A program made the translations under genes and the position numbers. The notes beneath the pieces were generated by a model. It saw only the letters and a list, made by a program, of their open reading frames with translations. It searched no databases and was not told the DNA's origin. 64,000 nt of DNA from Micromonospora sp. WMMD1082 (GTDB taxonomy: Bacteria; Actinomycetota; Actinomycetes; Mycobacteriales; Micromonosporaceae), in the NCBI RefSeq assembly GCF_029626175.1, contig NZ_JARUBM010000002.1, positions 496,001-560,000 on the forward strand. Reading direction: 5' to 3'. The first letter of the stretch is position 1. Every line of letters starts with the position of its first letter. Below, in pieces: positions 36,812 to 45,586 of the stretch.

Positions 36812-38395
36812 GTGTACGAATACGACTACGTCATTGTCGGTGCGGGATCCGCCGGCTGCGTGCTGGCGGCCCGGCTGTCGCAGGACCCCGCCGTCAACGT
36901 CTGCCTGATCGAGGCCGGGCCGGCCGACACCGCAGAGAACATCCACGTCCCGGTGGCGTTCGGCCGGCTGTTCCGTACCCAGTTCGACTGGGACTACAGC
37001 ACCCACGAGGAGGGGGAACTGCACCGCCGTCGGGTGTACCTGCCGCGCGGGCGGGTGCTGGGCGGGACCAGCTCGATCAACACGATGGTCTACATCCGCG
37101 GCAACCGGGCCGACTTCGACGGCTGGGGCCAACCGGGCTGGGGCTACGACGACCTGCTGCCGTACTTCAAGCGTTCCGAGGACAACGAGCGCGGCGAGTC
37201 CGAGTACCACGCGACCGGCGGGCCGCTGGCGGTCTCCGAGGGTCGTTCCAACAATCCCATGTCGGCGGCCTTCGTCGAGGCCGCGACGCAGGCCGGGTAT
37301 CCCACCAACGACGACTTCAACGGTGCGACCCAGGACGGCTTCGGCCTGTTCCAGGTCAACCAGCGGGATGGGCGACGGTGCAGCAGCGCGACCGCCTTCC
37401 TGCACCCGGCACTCGACCGACCGAACCTGACCGTGCAGACCGACGTGCACGTGCACCGAGTGTTGATCGAGAACGGGCGGGCGGTGGGAGTCGTCGGCAA
37501 CTGGCTCGACGAGCTGCGCACGATCCGGGCGACGCGCGAGGTCATCGTGTGCGCGGGCGCGTACAACTCACCGCAACTGCTGATGCGCTCCGGGGTCGGG
37601 CCGGCCGCCCAGTTGACCGCGCTCGGGATACCGGTCGCGGCCGACAACCCGCTGGTGGGGCAGAACCTCCAGGACCATCTCCTGGTGCCGCTGGTCTTCA
37701 CCCACTCCCAACCGATCAGCCTGATCGCCGCCGGCCAGCCCGAGCACATCCAGCAGTTCATCGAGGACGGCCGGGGTCCGATGACCGCCAACGGGCCGGA
37801 GGCGGGCGGGTTCGTGCGTACCCATGACGCACTGCCTGCGCCTGACGTGGAGTTCCTTGCCGCGCCGGTGATGTTCATCGACAGCGGGCTCGGCATGCCG
37901 ACCGCGCACGCCCTCTCCTACGGGCCCTCCATGCTGACCCCCGCCAGCCGGGGACAGGTCGGGCTGGCTTCGGACGATCCGACCGCGAAGCCGTGGATCT
38001 CGCACAACTACTTCAGCGACCCGGCGGATCTCGACGTGGCGGTCGAGGCCACCCGGATCGGGCTGCACATCGCCCGGCAGAAGGCGCTCGGTGCGTACAC
38101 CGAGGGATGGTTCCGGACTCCGGCCTCGGATTCCGACCGGGACGTGCGGGAGTTCGTCCGCAGCTACGCGCACTCGATCTTCCACCCGGCCGGCACCTGC
38201 GCCATCGGTGCCGTCGTCGATCCCGAGCTGCGGGTGACCGGCGTCGACGCGCTGCGGGTCGTGGACGCATCGGTCATGCCGACCATCATCCGCGGCAACC
38301 CGAACGCCGCCACGATCGCGATCGCGGAGAAGGCGGCCGACCTCATCAGCGGGGCCGTCGCGCGGCAGCCCCGCGCTGTCGCGGCAGCCCACTGA
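36812..38395 (+). CDS. GMC family FAD-dependent oxidoreductase
   Basis: A 527-residue flavoprotein of the glucose-methanol-choline family. It has the dinucleotide-binding VIVGAGSAGCVLAARLS at the start, the GMC signature PRGRVLGGTSSINTMVYIRG near residue 80, GAYNSPQLLMRSGVGP near 250, and the C-terminal catalytic region with HPAGTCAIG near 455 and a later NPNAAT. It oxidises an alcohol to an aldehyde or ketone with O2 or another acceptor. A GTG at 36812 is the start. It lies in the plus-strand PKS operon, 24 bp before a flavin monooxygenase. Confidence 0.92.
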   Translation: MYEYDYVIVGAGSAGCVLAARLSQDPAVNVCLIEAGPADTAENIHVPVAFGRLFRTQFDWDYSTHEEGELHRRRVYLPRGRVLGGTSSINTMVYIRGNRADFDGWGQPGWGYDDLLPYFKRSEDNERGESEYHATGGPLAVSEGRSNNPMSAAFVEAATQAGYPTNDDFNGATQDGFGLFQVNQRDGRRCSSATAFLHPALDRPNLTVQTDVHVHRVLIENGRAVGVVGNWLDELRTIRATREVIVCAGAYNSPQLLMRSGVGPAAQLTALGIPVAADNPLVGQNLQDHLLVPLVFTHSQPISLIAAGQPEHIQQFIEDGRGPMTANGPEAGGFVRTHDALPAPDVEFLAAPVMFIDSGLGMPTAHALSYGPSMLTPASRGQVGLASDDPTAKPWISHNYFSDPADLDVAVEATRIGLHIARQKALGAYTEGWFRTPASDSDRDVREFVRSYAHSIFHPAGTCAIGAVVDPELRVTGVDALRVVDASVMPTIIRGNPNAATIAIAEKAADLISGAVARQPRAVAAAH

Positions 38396-38419
38396 CTCGC
38401 CACGACCATTGGAGACGAG

Positions 38420-39607
38420 ATGAGCGACACCGTTGCCGCACCCTCCCGGCAGGAGTTGGTCCGGCGATCCGAACAGGTGGTCCCGCTGCTGCGCAAGAAC
38501 GCCGCGTGGCAGGAGCAGCATCGCCGACTGCACGACGAGACCATCGAGGCCCTGGCCGACGCCGGTGTCTTCCGGTTGCGGGTGCCCGCCCGGTACGGCG
38601 GTTACGAGGTGGACACCCGGACCCTCAACGACGTCATGGTCCAGCTCGGTCGCGGGGATGGCGCGGCGGCCTGGACGGCGTCGGTGTGGACCATTCCCGG
38701 CTGGATGGTCGGCATGTTCCCCGACGAGGTCCAGGACGAGGTGTACTCGACGCCGAACGTGCGGGTCTGCGGCACCCTGAGTCCCGCCGGAACCGGCACG
38801 CCCACCGACAGTGGCCTGGTCGTCAACGGCCGGTGGAGCTTCATCAGCGGTGCCCTGCACAGCCACTGGCAGCAGATCGTCGTGATGGCACCGACTCCGG
38901 ACGGCAAGGCGCAGTGGCCGGTGGCGGCGCTGGTCCCGATGTCCGACCTCACCGTGGTCGACGACTGGTACACGTCGGGGCTGGCCGGGTCGGGCAGCGT
39001 CACCACCGTGGCGACCAACGTGTTCGTGCCGAACGCGCGGATCATGCCGCTGCCGCTCGTGCTGCAGGGTCAGACCGCCTCGGTCGGCAACGCCGCGCTG
39101 CCGATGTACCGCAACCCGCTGCTGGGTGTCGCCAACGCCTCGTCCATGGGAACCGTCGTCGGGCTCGCCACGGCCGCCCGGGAGGTCTTCTTCGAGCGAC
39201 TCGGCAAGCGGCCGATCACCTACACGGAATACGCCCACCAGGCCGAGGCACCCGTCACCCACCTGCAGGTCGCCGCCGCGGTCATGAAGATCGACCAGGC
39301 GGAGTTCCACGCCGGCCGGGCGACCGAGCTGGTCGACGCGAAGGGCGCCAGCGGCGAACCGTGGACCCTGGAGGAGCGGGCCCGGACCCGGGCCGACATG
39401 GGTGCCGTGTGCGAACTCGGGCGAGCGGCGGTCGACATTCTCAGCCGCGCGAGTGGTGGCTCGTCCATCTACTCGGCGGCACCGATGCAGCGGATCGTCC
39501 GGGACATGCACGCGGTCGCCCTGCATGCCCTGATGGTCCCCGAGACGAACTTCGAGCTGTACGGCAGGATCCTGTGTGGGCTTGAGCCGAACACCGCCTA
39601 CATCTGA
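38420..39607 (+). CDS. Acyl-CoA-dehydrogenase-fold flavin monooxygenase, copy 1
   Basis: A 395-residue protein of the group D flavin monooxygenase class (HsaA/HpaB-like, acyl-CoA dehydrogenase fold). Features include LADAGVFRLRVPARYGGYEVD near residue 50, WSFISGALHSHW near 137, and a helical C-terminal domain ending EPNTAYI. Such two-component enzymes use reduced FAD or FMN from a separate reductase, which is not seen in the window. It hydroxylates aromatic or polyketide substrates in known cases. A clear paralogue lies at 46996-48177. It is last in the PKS operon, followed by a strong terminator. Confidence 0.87.
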   Translation: MSDTVAAPSRQELVRRSEQVVPLLRKNAAWQEQHRRLHDETIEALADAGVFRLRVPARYGGYEVDTRTLNDVMVQLGRGDGAAAWTASVWTIPGWMVGMFPDEVQDEVYSTPNVRVCGTLSPAGTGTPTDSGLVVNGRWSFISGALHSHWQQIVVMAPTPDGKAQWPVAALVPMSDLTVVDDWYTSGLAGSGSVTTVATNVFVPNARIMPLPLVLQGQTASVGNAALPMYRNPLLGVANASSMGTVVGLATAAREVFFERLGKRPITYTEYAHQAEAPVTHLQVAAAVMKIDQAEFHAGRATELVDAKGASGEPWTLEERARTRADMGAVCELGRAAVDILSRASGGSSIYSAAPMQRIVRDMHAVALHALMVPETNFELYGRILCGLEPNTAYI

Positions 39608-39615
39608 CCGAGCGA

Positions 39616-39651
39616 CGAGGCGGCCGGTGCCCGAGGGCACCGGCCGCCTCG
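39616..39651. terminator. Strong stem-loop terminator
   Basis: A perfect 16-bp stem (cgaggcggccggtgcc with its exact complement) and a 4-nt loop sits 9 bp after the flavin monooxygenase stop and before the convergent peroxiredoxin stop. It should end the PKS operon and, in the other direction, the peroxiredoxin unit. Confidence 0.8.
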
Positions 39652-39665
39652 CTGTGTGCGTACGC

Positions 39666-40187
39666 TCAGCCTGCCGCCTTGCGCGCCGCGCCGAGCGCGG
39701 CCTCGTAGTCCGGCTCCTGGCCCACCTCCGGAACGTACTGGACATGGGTCAGTTGGTCGTCGGCGTCCACCACGAAGACGGCGCGGGCGAGCAGCCGGAA
39801 CTCCGCGATGACCAGCCCGTAGGCGTGCCCAAACGAGAGGTCGCGATGATCCGACAGGGTCTGCACCCCGGGCAGGTCGGCGGCGGCGCACCACCGGCGC
39901 TGGGCGAACGGCAGGTCGGCGGAGATGGTGAGCACGGTGACCCCGTCGATGGTCGACGCCTCCTGGTGGAAGCGCCGGGTCTGCTGGTCGCAGACCGGGG
40001 TGTCCAGGGAGGGCACCGCCGACAGGATGCGGACCTGGCCGGCCGACGAGTCCAGCGTCACCGGCGAGAAGTCGGCGGCCAGGACGGTGAAGGCCGGCGC
40101 GGGGGCGCCGGCGATCGCCGGCGGGCCTAGCAGGGTCACCGGCCGGCCCTGGAACGTGATCGCGTCACTGCGGGACGTTGCGGTCAT
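39666..40187 (-). CDS. tpx: Thiol peroxidase (Tpx-type peroxiredoxin)
   Basis: A 173-residue atypical 2-Cys peroxiredoxin. The peroxidatic Cys is in VPSLDTPVCDQQTRRF near residue 66, with Thr three residues before it, and the resolving Cys is in RRWCAA near 99. It reduces hydroperoxides at the expense of thioredoxin. It ends a three-gene minus-strand unit with a membrane acyltransferase and a 61-residue protein. It may protect against peroxides from the many flavin enzymes nearby, but could be a neighbouring housekeeping gene. Confidence 0.9.
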   Translation of the reverse strand: MTATSRSDAITFQGRPVTLLGPPAIAGAPAPAFTVLAADFSPVTLDSSAGQVRILSAVPSLDTPVCDQQTRRFHQEASTIDGVTVLTISADLPFAQRRWCAAADLPGVQTLSDHRDLSFGHAYGLVIAEFRLLARAVFVVDADDQLTHVQYVPEVGQEPDYEAALGAARKAAG

Positions 40188-40223
40188 GGAGTCTCCAAAC
40201 GGGTGTGGGGATGACGGCGACGG

Positions 40224-42245
40224 TCAGTCGGTGGCGGCGCCGGCGCCGGCCGCGGCGAGGCTGCGCCGGAGCCGGTCCCACTGGGCCTCGTCCAGCTGGC
40301 CGTCGCGCCACAGGCTCAGCGGGTCGGTGCCGAGCACGACCCGCAGCCGGCTCAGCTCGGCTTCGGCCTCCGCCATCGCACGGGCCACCTCGGCCGACGG
40401 CGCGGCGCTTTGGTCGAGCGCTGCCAGCTGGGCCTCGAAGGCGACCAGCCGCCGTGCCCCCTCCCGCCACACTGCCTCCGCCATGCTGGTCAGCGCGGCG
40501 CAGCGGGCGAAGAGGTCGTTCATGCGGGCCACCGCGGCCTCCACCGCGAGTCGCTGGCGACCGTCGTCGGTGATGTGCCGCTGGTCCAACGGTGGCGGCG
40601 TGGCGGACACGACGACGGAGGGTGCGGCCAGCAGTGCCGTGACGCGGGCCATCCGCTGCTCGACCGGCTGGCGGTCCGACGCGATCTGGACGGCCGCGTC
40701 GACAACCCGGCTGTAGGCGTCGAACAGCTTCCACAGCTCGGCCAGATCGACGCTGGCGGTGGTCCATCGGTCGGCGGTGCGACCGGTCAACGATGCCTGG
40801 GTGAGCAGCGGGCCGGCGCTGCCCTCCAGATCCACCAGGTTCGCACGGATCACGTCGCGCTGGGTCAGCAGGTCGGTGACCGGGGGGATGTCGTCGACCG
40901 CGGTGGGTCCTGCTGGAGGCGCGGCGGGCGCGGCCACCAGCGCAGCTACCCGGCCCGGGGTGCCGTCGCGGTCCCGTCTGCGGGCGAGGTGCCGCTTGAC
41001 CCGGTCGGCCACGGGCTGTTCCAGCAGGTGGTAGCTGAGCGCGGCCAGCAGCACGGCGCCGAGGACGGTGACCAACTCCAGCCGCCAGAAGCCCGAGGAG
41101 CCGTACAGCTCCCGGATCGGCTTGGCCGGCCCGTCGAAGACCCGCTCGGGCTGGAGGTAGAAGTGCATCACCGCGAAGTGCCACAGGTAGATGCCGTAGG
41201 AGACTCGACCCAGATAGGCGAGCGGCGCGGTCCCGAGGAGCGTGCCGATCGTGTGCCGCCGGGTGCCGGGGGCGATCAGTGGCAGCGAGGCGAACAGCCC
41301 GAACAGGGCCACCATCAGGTAGGTGACCAGGAGGCCGCTGACCGAGTAGATGGCGTCCATGCCGATGACGCTGAACGGGCGGAAGCAGTTGACCAGGTAG
41401 ACCACGGCGGCGGCGAACCAGAACCGGTTCGGGTGCCGTGCCGCGGCCGCCAGGATGCCCGAGCGGTCGCCGGGCGACACCTGCACCAGCGCCAGCCGGA
41501 TGGCCAGCGCCATGCCGATGGCGATGGTGGGCGCAAAGCCCTGTGGCCACCAGAAGACGATCCGATTGTCCCAGCCGTTGGCCTTGACGAAGAAGAGCCA
41601 ACCGATGCCGACCGCGATCAGGAGGGGCACCGGCAGCATCAGCCGGCGCGCCCGCTGTGCCGGTGTCGCGCCCCGGGCGGCGAAGCGGTGGGTTGCCCAC
41701 AGGATCAGCGGCAGCGCCGCGTACCACTGGATCATGCTCGGCACGGTCCAGGTGATCTCCATGCCGTTCATCAGCGTCGGCACGAACGGACTGGGCAGGT
41801 ACACCTGCAGCAGCAGGATCGGTCGCAACACGTACCACACGCCATCGATGGCGTGCCGGTTCAACGCCAGCAGCACGACCAGGTACATGACGTAGTAGGC
41901 CGGCAGGAGGCGGGCCACGCGGCGCAGCAGGACACCGCCCGCCCGGGGCGGTGTCCCGCCGGCGATCACCGCCTTCGCCAGCGGCAGATAAAGAAAAAGC
42001 GCGGGGAGTACGAAGAAGACGCCGATGAACGAGGGAAGGCCACTGACGAAGAACGCGCCAACAAAATTCGTCGGCGGCCGAAACGTGCCGAATGCCTTCG
42101 TACCCAGCAGACCCGAGAACATCGCGACGTGGACGGTAAGCAGCGCCAGGGCCGCCACACCGCGGATTCCGAATATCGCCCGGGAGGACTCGCCGCCGCC
42201 GGGGTGGACCAGCGCCCGACCCGGCCTGTCCGCGACGGCGTTCAT
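40224..42245 (-). CDS. Acyltransferase-3 family membrane protein with C-terminal extension
   Basis: A 673-residue protein. Residues 1 to about 420 form the acyltransferase-3 (OafA/YrhL) membrane domain with about ten spans: IFGIRGVAALALLTVHVAMF near 25, and LGRVSYGIYLWHFAVMHF near 355. The last 230 or so residues form a soluble, Ala-rich helical domain that I do not recognise. The ATG at 42245 overlaps the stop of a 61-residue ORF by 4 bp. Family members acylate sugars or antibiotics using acyl-CoA at the membrane. Acylation of a glycosylated cluster product is possible. Confidence 0.84.
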   Translation of the reverse strand: MNAVADRPGRALVHPGGGESSRAIFGIRGVAALALLTVHVAMFSGLLGTKAFGTFRPPTNFVGAFFVSGLPSFIGVFFVLPALFLYLPLAKAVIAGGTPPRAGGVLLRRVARLLPAYYVMYLVVLLALNRHAIDGVWYVLRPILLLQVYLPSPFVPTLMNGMEITWTVPSMIQWYAALPLILWATHRFAARGATPAQRARRLMLPVPLLIAVGIGWLFFVKANGWDNRIVFWWPQGFAPTIAIGMALAIRLALVQVSPGDRSGILAAAARHPNRFWFAAAVVYLVNCFRPFSVIGMDAIYSVSGLLVTYLMVALFGLFASLPLIAPGTRRHTIGTLLGTAPLAYLGRVSYGIYLWHFAVMHFYLQPERVFDGPAKPIRELYGSSGFWRLELVTVLGAVLLAALSYHLLEQPVADRVKRHLARRRDRDGTPGRVAALVAAPAAPPAGPTAVDDIPPVTDLLTQRDVIRANLVDLEGSAGPLLTQASLTGRTADRWTTASVDLAELWKLFDAYSRVVDAAVQIASDRQPVEQRMARVTALLAAPSVVVSATPPPLDQRHITDDGRQRLAVEAAVARMNDLFARCAALTSMAEAVWREGARRLVAFEAQLAALDQSAAPSAEVARAMAEAEAELSRLRVVLGTDPLSLWRDGQLDEAQWDRLRRSLAAAGAGAATD

Positions 42246-42427
42246 CGTGACAGGAAGGTCGACTTGAGGAACTCCGAGGTCGTCCGGGCCCACGCCCCGT
42301 CGGCGAGCTCAAACACCCGCTTGATCTCGGGGATCTGTTCGACGAGTCGGTCGCCGATCTCGCGTACCTCCGTGGAGGTGATCGCGAACGTTTTTGTGCC
42401 GTCCGGGTTCTCGATGATGTGGGGCAT
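42242..42427 (-). CDS. 61-residue hypothetical protein coupled to the acyltransferase
   Basis: A small soluble protein (MPHIIENPDGTKTFAITSTE at the start), mostly charged and probably strand-then-helix. GAGAGAAGG lies upstream of the ATG at 42427 and its stop overlaps the acyltransferase start as ATGA, so it is likely translated and coupled. No family is recognised. A partner or regulator of the membrane acyltransferase is a guess from position. Confidence 0.6.
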   Translation of the reverse strand: MPHIIENPDGTKTFAITSTEVREIGDRLVEQIPEIKRVFELADGAWARTTSEFLKSTFLSR

Positions 42428-42596
42428 GGCGGCACCGCCTTCTCTCGTCGTACCGGGGCTCGGAACCCAATCCTTTCCGGACTGATGATCGCGGCGGCCG
42501 AGTGGTGGTGGCATCTTCGAGAATGCGCGGGGGTTCCCCGACAACGGGCACGATTGAAGGCGTGCAACGAACCGCCCGTGTGCTGGCATTGTCGCT

Positions 42597-44099
42597 ATGC
42601 GATGGATACTGCGTCGAACGGCGGCCGACACGGCGGCCCGCGATCGCGCCGTGGTGCTGGGCGGAAGCATCGCCGGCACCCTGGCGGCCCGGGTACTTGC
42701 CGACTCGTTTCGCGAGGTCCTCGTGGTGGACCGCGACAAGGTGCTGGGCGTGACCGACATCCGGCGGAGCACCCCGCACACGGTGCATGCCCACGGTCTG
42801 CACGCGCGGGGCTACCTCATCCTGTCCGAGCTCTTCCCCGGCCTGCTCGACGAGGCCCGCTCGGTGGGCCTGCCGGTGCGCGACGTCGGAAAGATGCGCT
42901 GGTACTTCGATGCCCGACCGATCCGGCCGGCGGACACCGGCCTGCTGTCCATCGCGGGATCGCGGCCGATCCTGGAGAACCTCATCCGGAGCCGGGTCAA
43001 CGCGCTGCCCAACGTGCGCTACCGCGAGTCCACCGAGGTGCTCGGGCTGTCCTGGAGCGCGGACGGCAGCCGGGTGACGGGGGTGCGCCTGCGAAACAGC
43101 GACGCGGCCTCCGGCGCGTACCAGATCGCCGCGGATCTGGTGATCGACGCGACGGGCCGCGGCTCACGCACCCCGGCCTGGCTGGCGGAGCTGGGCTACG
43201 AGCGCCCGCCGGAGGAGCGCCTGAAGATCGGCCTGACCTACACCACGTGTACGTTCCGGCGCAGACCGGGCACGTTCGACGGTCCGACCGCGATCAACCC
43301 GGTGGCCTCCCCGGCGCACCCGCGCGGGGCGTTCTTCGGACAGACCGCCACCGGCGACTGTCGACTGTCACTGACCGGGATCAGCGGTGACCGGCCGCCG
43401 ACGGACCCGGACGGCTTCATGGCGTACGTCCGGTCCCTGCCGGTGCCCGACATCTACCAGGCGGTGGTCGACGCCGAGCGCACCGGTGAGCCGACGGCGT
43501 TCGCCTTCCCGGCCAGTCTCTGGCGCCACTACGAGCGGCTCCGCCGGCTACCTCGGGGCCTGGTGGTGCTCGGCGACGCGGCTGCCAGCTTCAACCCGGT
43601 GTACGGCCAAGGCATGTCGGTCGCGGCGATGCAGGTGATGGCGCTACGGGACCAGCTGGCCCGCCACCCCGAGCCGGCGCCGCGACAGATCGCGAGGCAG
43701 ATCGCGCGGATCATCACGGACCCGTGGCGGCTGTCGACCACGGGCGATCTCGACTTCCCCGGCGTGACCGCGCGCCGGTCGCTCTGGGTGCGGGTGCGCA
43801 ACGGGTACTTCACCCGGTTGCAGTATGCGATGAGCAAGGATCCGCAGGTCACCGCCGCGTTCATGCGGGTGGCCGGGCTGGTCCACCGCCCGCGCCGGCT
43901 CTGGCGGCCCGGTCTGGTGGCTCGCGTGTTGTGGCACGCGCGCGACTGGCCGGGTTCACCGCCGCCACCCACGGTACGCACGCCGTCGACCGAGGTGCGC
44001 ACGCCGCCGACAGATCAGCCGGGCACGGCGCTACCGGCCGGTGCGCGACCGGAGACCACCACCGCAGCCGCGGCCCAATCGGGAGGATCGACACGATGA
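42597..44099 (+). CDS. FAD-dependent monooxygenase
   Basis: A 500-residue flavoprotein with a nucleotide-binding [18 protein letters not shown] near residue 20, HAHGLHARGYLILSELFPG near 65, the [12 protein letters not shown] segment near 185, and [20 protein letters not shown] near 323. It resembles class A flavin hydroxylases and halogenase relatives, without the WxWxIP halogenase signature. It matches both halves of the 954-residue protein at 49670-52534. Its stop overlaps an epoxide-hydrolase-type gene (ATGA), which suggests an epoxidation-then-opening pair. The Pro/Thr-rich C-terminal 50 residues look disordered. The ribosome binding site is weak, so the exact start is uncertain. Confidence 0.86.
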   Translation: MRWILRRTAADTAARDRAVVLGGSIAGTLAARVLADSFREVLVVDRDKVLGVTDIRRSTPHTVHAHGLHARGYLILSELFPGLLDEARSVGLPVRDVGKMRWYFDARPIRPADTGLLSIAGSRPILENLIRSRVNALPNVRYRESTEVLGLSWSADGSRVTGVRLRNSDAASGAYQIAADLVIDATGRGSRTPAWLAELGYERPPEERLKIGLTYTTCTFRRRPGTFDGPTAINPVASPAHPRGAFFGQTATGDCRLSLTGISGDRPPTDPDGFMAYVRSLPVPDIYQAVVDAERTGEPTAFAFPASLWRHYERLRRLPRGLVVLGDAAASFNPVYGQGMSVAAMQVMALRDQLARHPEPAPRQIARQIARIITDPWRLSTTGDLDFPGVTARRSLWVRVRNGYFTRLQYAMSKDPQVTAAFMRVAGLVHRPRRLWRPGLVARVLWHARDWPGSPPPPTVRTPSTEVRTPPTDQPGTALPAGARPETTTAAAAQSGGSTR

Positions 44100-44941
44100 T
44101 CGAGAAGGTGCGGATCTCGACCGAGGTAGGTGTCTTCGACGCGCTCGCCGCCGGCCCAGCGGACGGTCGCGCCGTGCTGCTCCTGCACGGCTTCCCGCAG
44201 GGCGGCCTGGAGTGGGAACACCAGCTCGCGGCGCTGGCCGGCAGCGGATATCGAGCCGTCGCGCCCGACCTGCGGGGCTATTCACCGCAGGTGCGGCCAA
44301 GCGAGGCCGCCGAGTACCGGGTCGACGAACTCGTCCGCGACACGCTGCGGATCGCCGACGCGCTCGGCTGGCCTCGCTTCGACGTGGTCGGTCACGACTG
44401 GGGAGCCGTGCTGGCCTGGGTCCTGGCCGACCAGCACCAGGACCGGATCCGCACGCTGACGGCGGTCTCGGTGCCCCACCCGCAGGCGTTCGTGGCGGCG
44501 CTGCGCGGCGACGAGGACCAGCAGCGGCGATCGGGCTACCTGCGGATGTTCCAGGATCCGGCGGCGGCGGAGCGGATGCTGCTCGCCGACGGCGCGGCCG
44601 CCCTCCGCGGGATGTGGCGCGGGGCGCTGCCACCGGAGCGGGTGGACGCCTACGTGGCGCGACTCGCCGAGCCCGGCGCGCTCGCCGCGGCGCTGAGCTG
44701 GTATCGGGCCACCCGGCCGGACGAGGTCACCGCCGGACTCATCACGGTGCCGACGCTGTACGTCTGGAGCACCCAGGATGCCGGCGTCGGTTCGACGGCG
44801 GCGGTCGGCACCAAGGAGTGGGTCGGCGGGGACTATCGCTTCGAGATCCTGGAGGGCATCTCGCACTGGGTGCCGGAGGAGGCCGGCGACCAGCTCAGTG
44901 CCGCCGTGCTGGAGCACCTCGCGAGGTACGCCGACTCGTGA
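44096..44941 (+). CDS. Alpha/beta hydrolase, soluble epoxide hydrolase type
   Basis: A 281-residue enzyme with the oxyanion motif HGFPQ near residue 30, nucleophile Asp in GHDWGA near 100, an acid in WSTQDAG near 225 and His in ISHWVPEE near 262. This is the Asp-nucleophile plan of epoxide hydrolases and haloalkane dehalogenases. It is translationally coupled to the FAD monooxygenase. It lacks the N-terminal EHN domain seen in the two other epoxide hydrolases of the window. Hydrolysis of an epoxide made by the upstream enzyme is the favoured role. Confidence 0.86.
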   Translation: MIEKVRISTEVGVFDALAAGPADGRAVLLLHGFPQGGLEWEHQLAALAGSGYRAVAPDLRGYSPQVRPSEAAEYRVDELVRDTLRIADALGWPRFDVVGHDWGAVLAWVLADQHQDRIRTLTAVSVPHPQAFVAALRGDEDQQRRSGYLRMFQDPAAAERMLLADGAAALRGMWRGALPPERVDAYVARLAEPGALAAALSWYRATRPDEVTAGLITVPTLYVWSTQDAGVGSTAAVGTKEWVGGDYRFEILEGISHWVPEEAGDQLSAAVLEHLARYADS

Positions 44942-45039
44942 CGGTGCCCGTCCCCGGCGGGCTGCCCCGGGCTCCAGGCTGGTCGACTCGCTGCGGGCGA
45001 TCGCCGGCTGGCCATGGGCATGGATAAGGCCGATGGCGC

Positions 45040-45390
45040 TCACGGCGATGCCTCCTCGTCTCTGACCGCCGTGGCGGTATTGGCGCGGTAAGCCCGAGTG
45101 CGGGCGGGCCAGCCGAGGAACCGGTCGAACAGGAAGGCGGCGCCACCCGTCTCGGTGGGATCGAGCCGGTGCAGATCCTCGATCGCGTCGTGCAGGCAGC
45201 TGGCCAGGTAGAGAAACAGGCTCACCGGGCTGTCCTGGTACTCGGCCACGAGCGCGAGCTTCGCCGCACCGCAGGGCCACGGATGACCGCACCGCCGGCA
45301 AAGCCACAGCGGACGCGTCGGCAGATGCTCCTGCCGGAACAGCGCTGCACCACCCGCTCGAACAGGTCCCTGGTCCCGATCCCCCGTCAT
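45040..45390 (-). CDS. Small Cys-containing actinomycete protein
   Basis: A 116-residue protein (from the ATG at 45390; the start is uncertain) with the segment LWLCRRCGHPWPCGAAK near residue 28 and a following helical part (SLFLYLASCLHDAIEDLHRL, LFDRFLGW). This resembles small actinomycete proteins sometimes labelled flavin reductase without evidence; they are often found near regulatory loci. A zinc-binding CxxC-x4-C site is visible. It stands between the epoxide hydrolase and the folate ligase-like gene and is probably unrelated to biosynthesis. Confidence 0.65.
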   Translation of the reverse strand: MTGDRDQGPVRAGGAALFRQEHLPTRPLWLCRRCGHPWPCGAAKLALVAEYQDSPVSLFLYLASCLHDAIEDLHRLDPTETGGAAFLFDRFLGWPARTRAYRANTATAVRDEEASP

Positions 45391-45586
45391 CGGCGACCAA
45401 CGTCCCGGACCTGCCGCTCGAACAGCTGACGCCACCCGTAGGTGAGCAACGGTGGATCAGCCGGCCGAGTCGTCTGCGGCGCGGCGCCCTCGCTGATCAA
45501 CGTCTGTCGCCAGAAGCGGTCAGCTCTCACATGCCGCGAGACGTACACCGTCATGCCTCACCCTCATAATCCATAGGAGCAGCAGC

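Noticed and set aside
42597..44099. Annotation of the FAD proteins as tryptophan-type halogenases
   Set aside because: The nucleotide-binding start and GD motif fit flavin monooxygenases, but the WxWxIP signature of halogenases is not found in any of the three modules.
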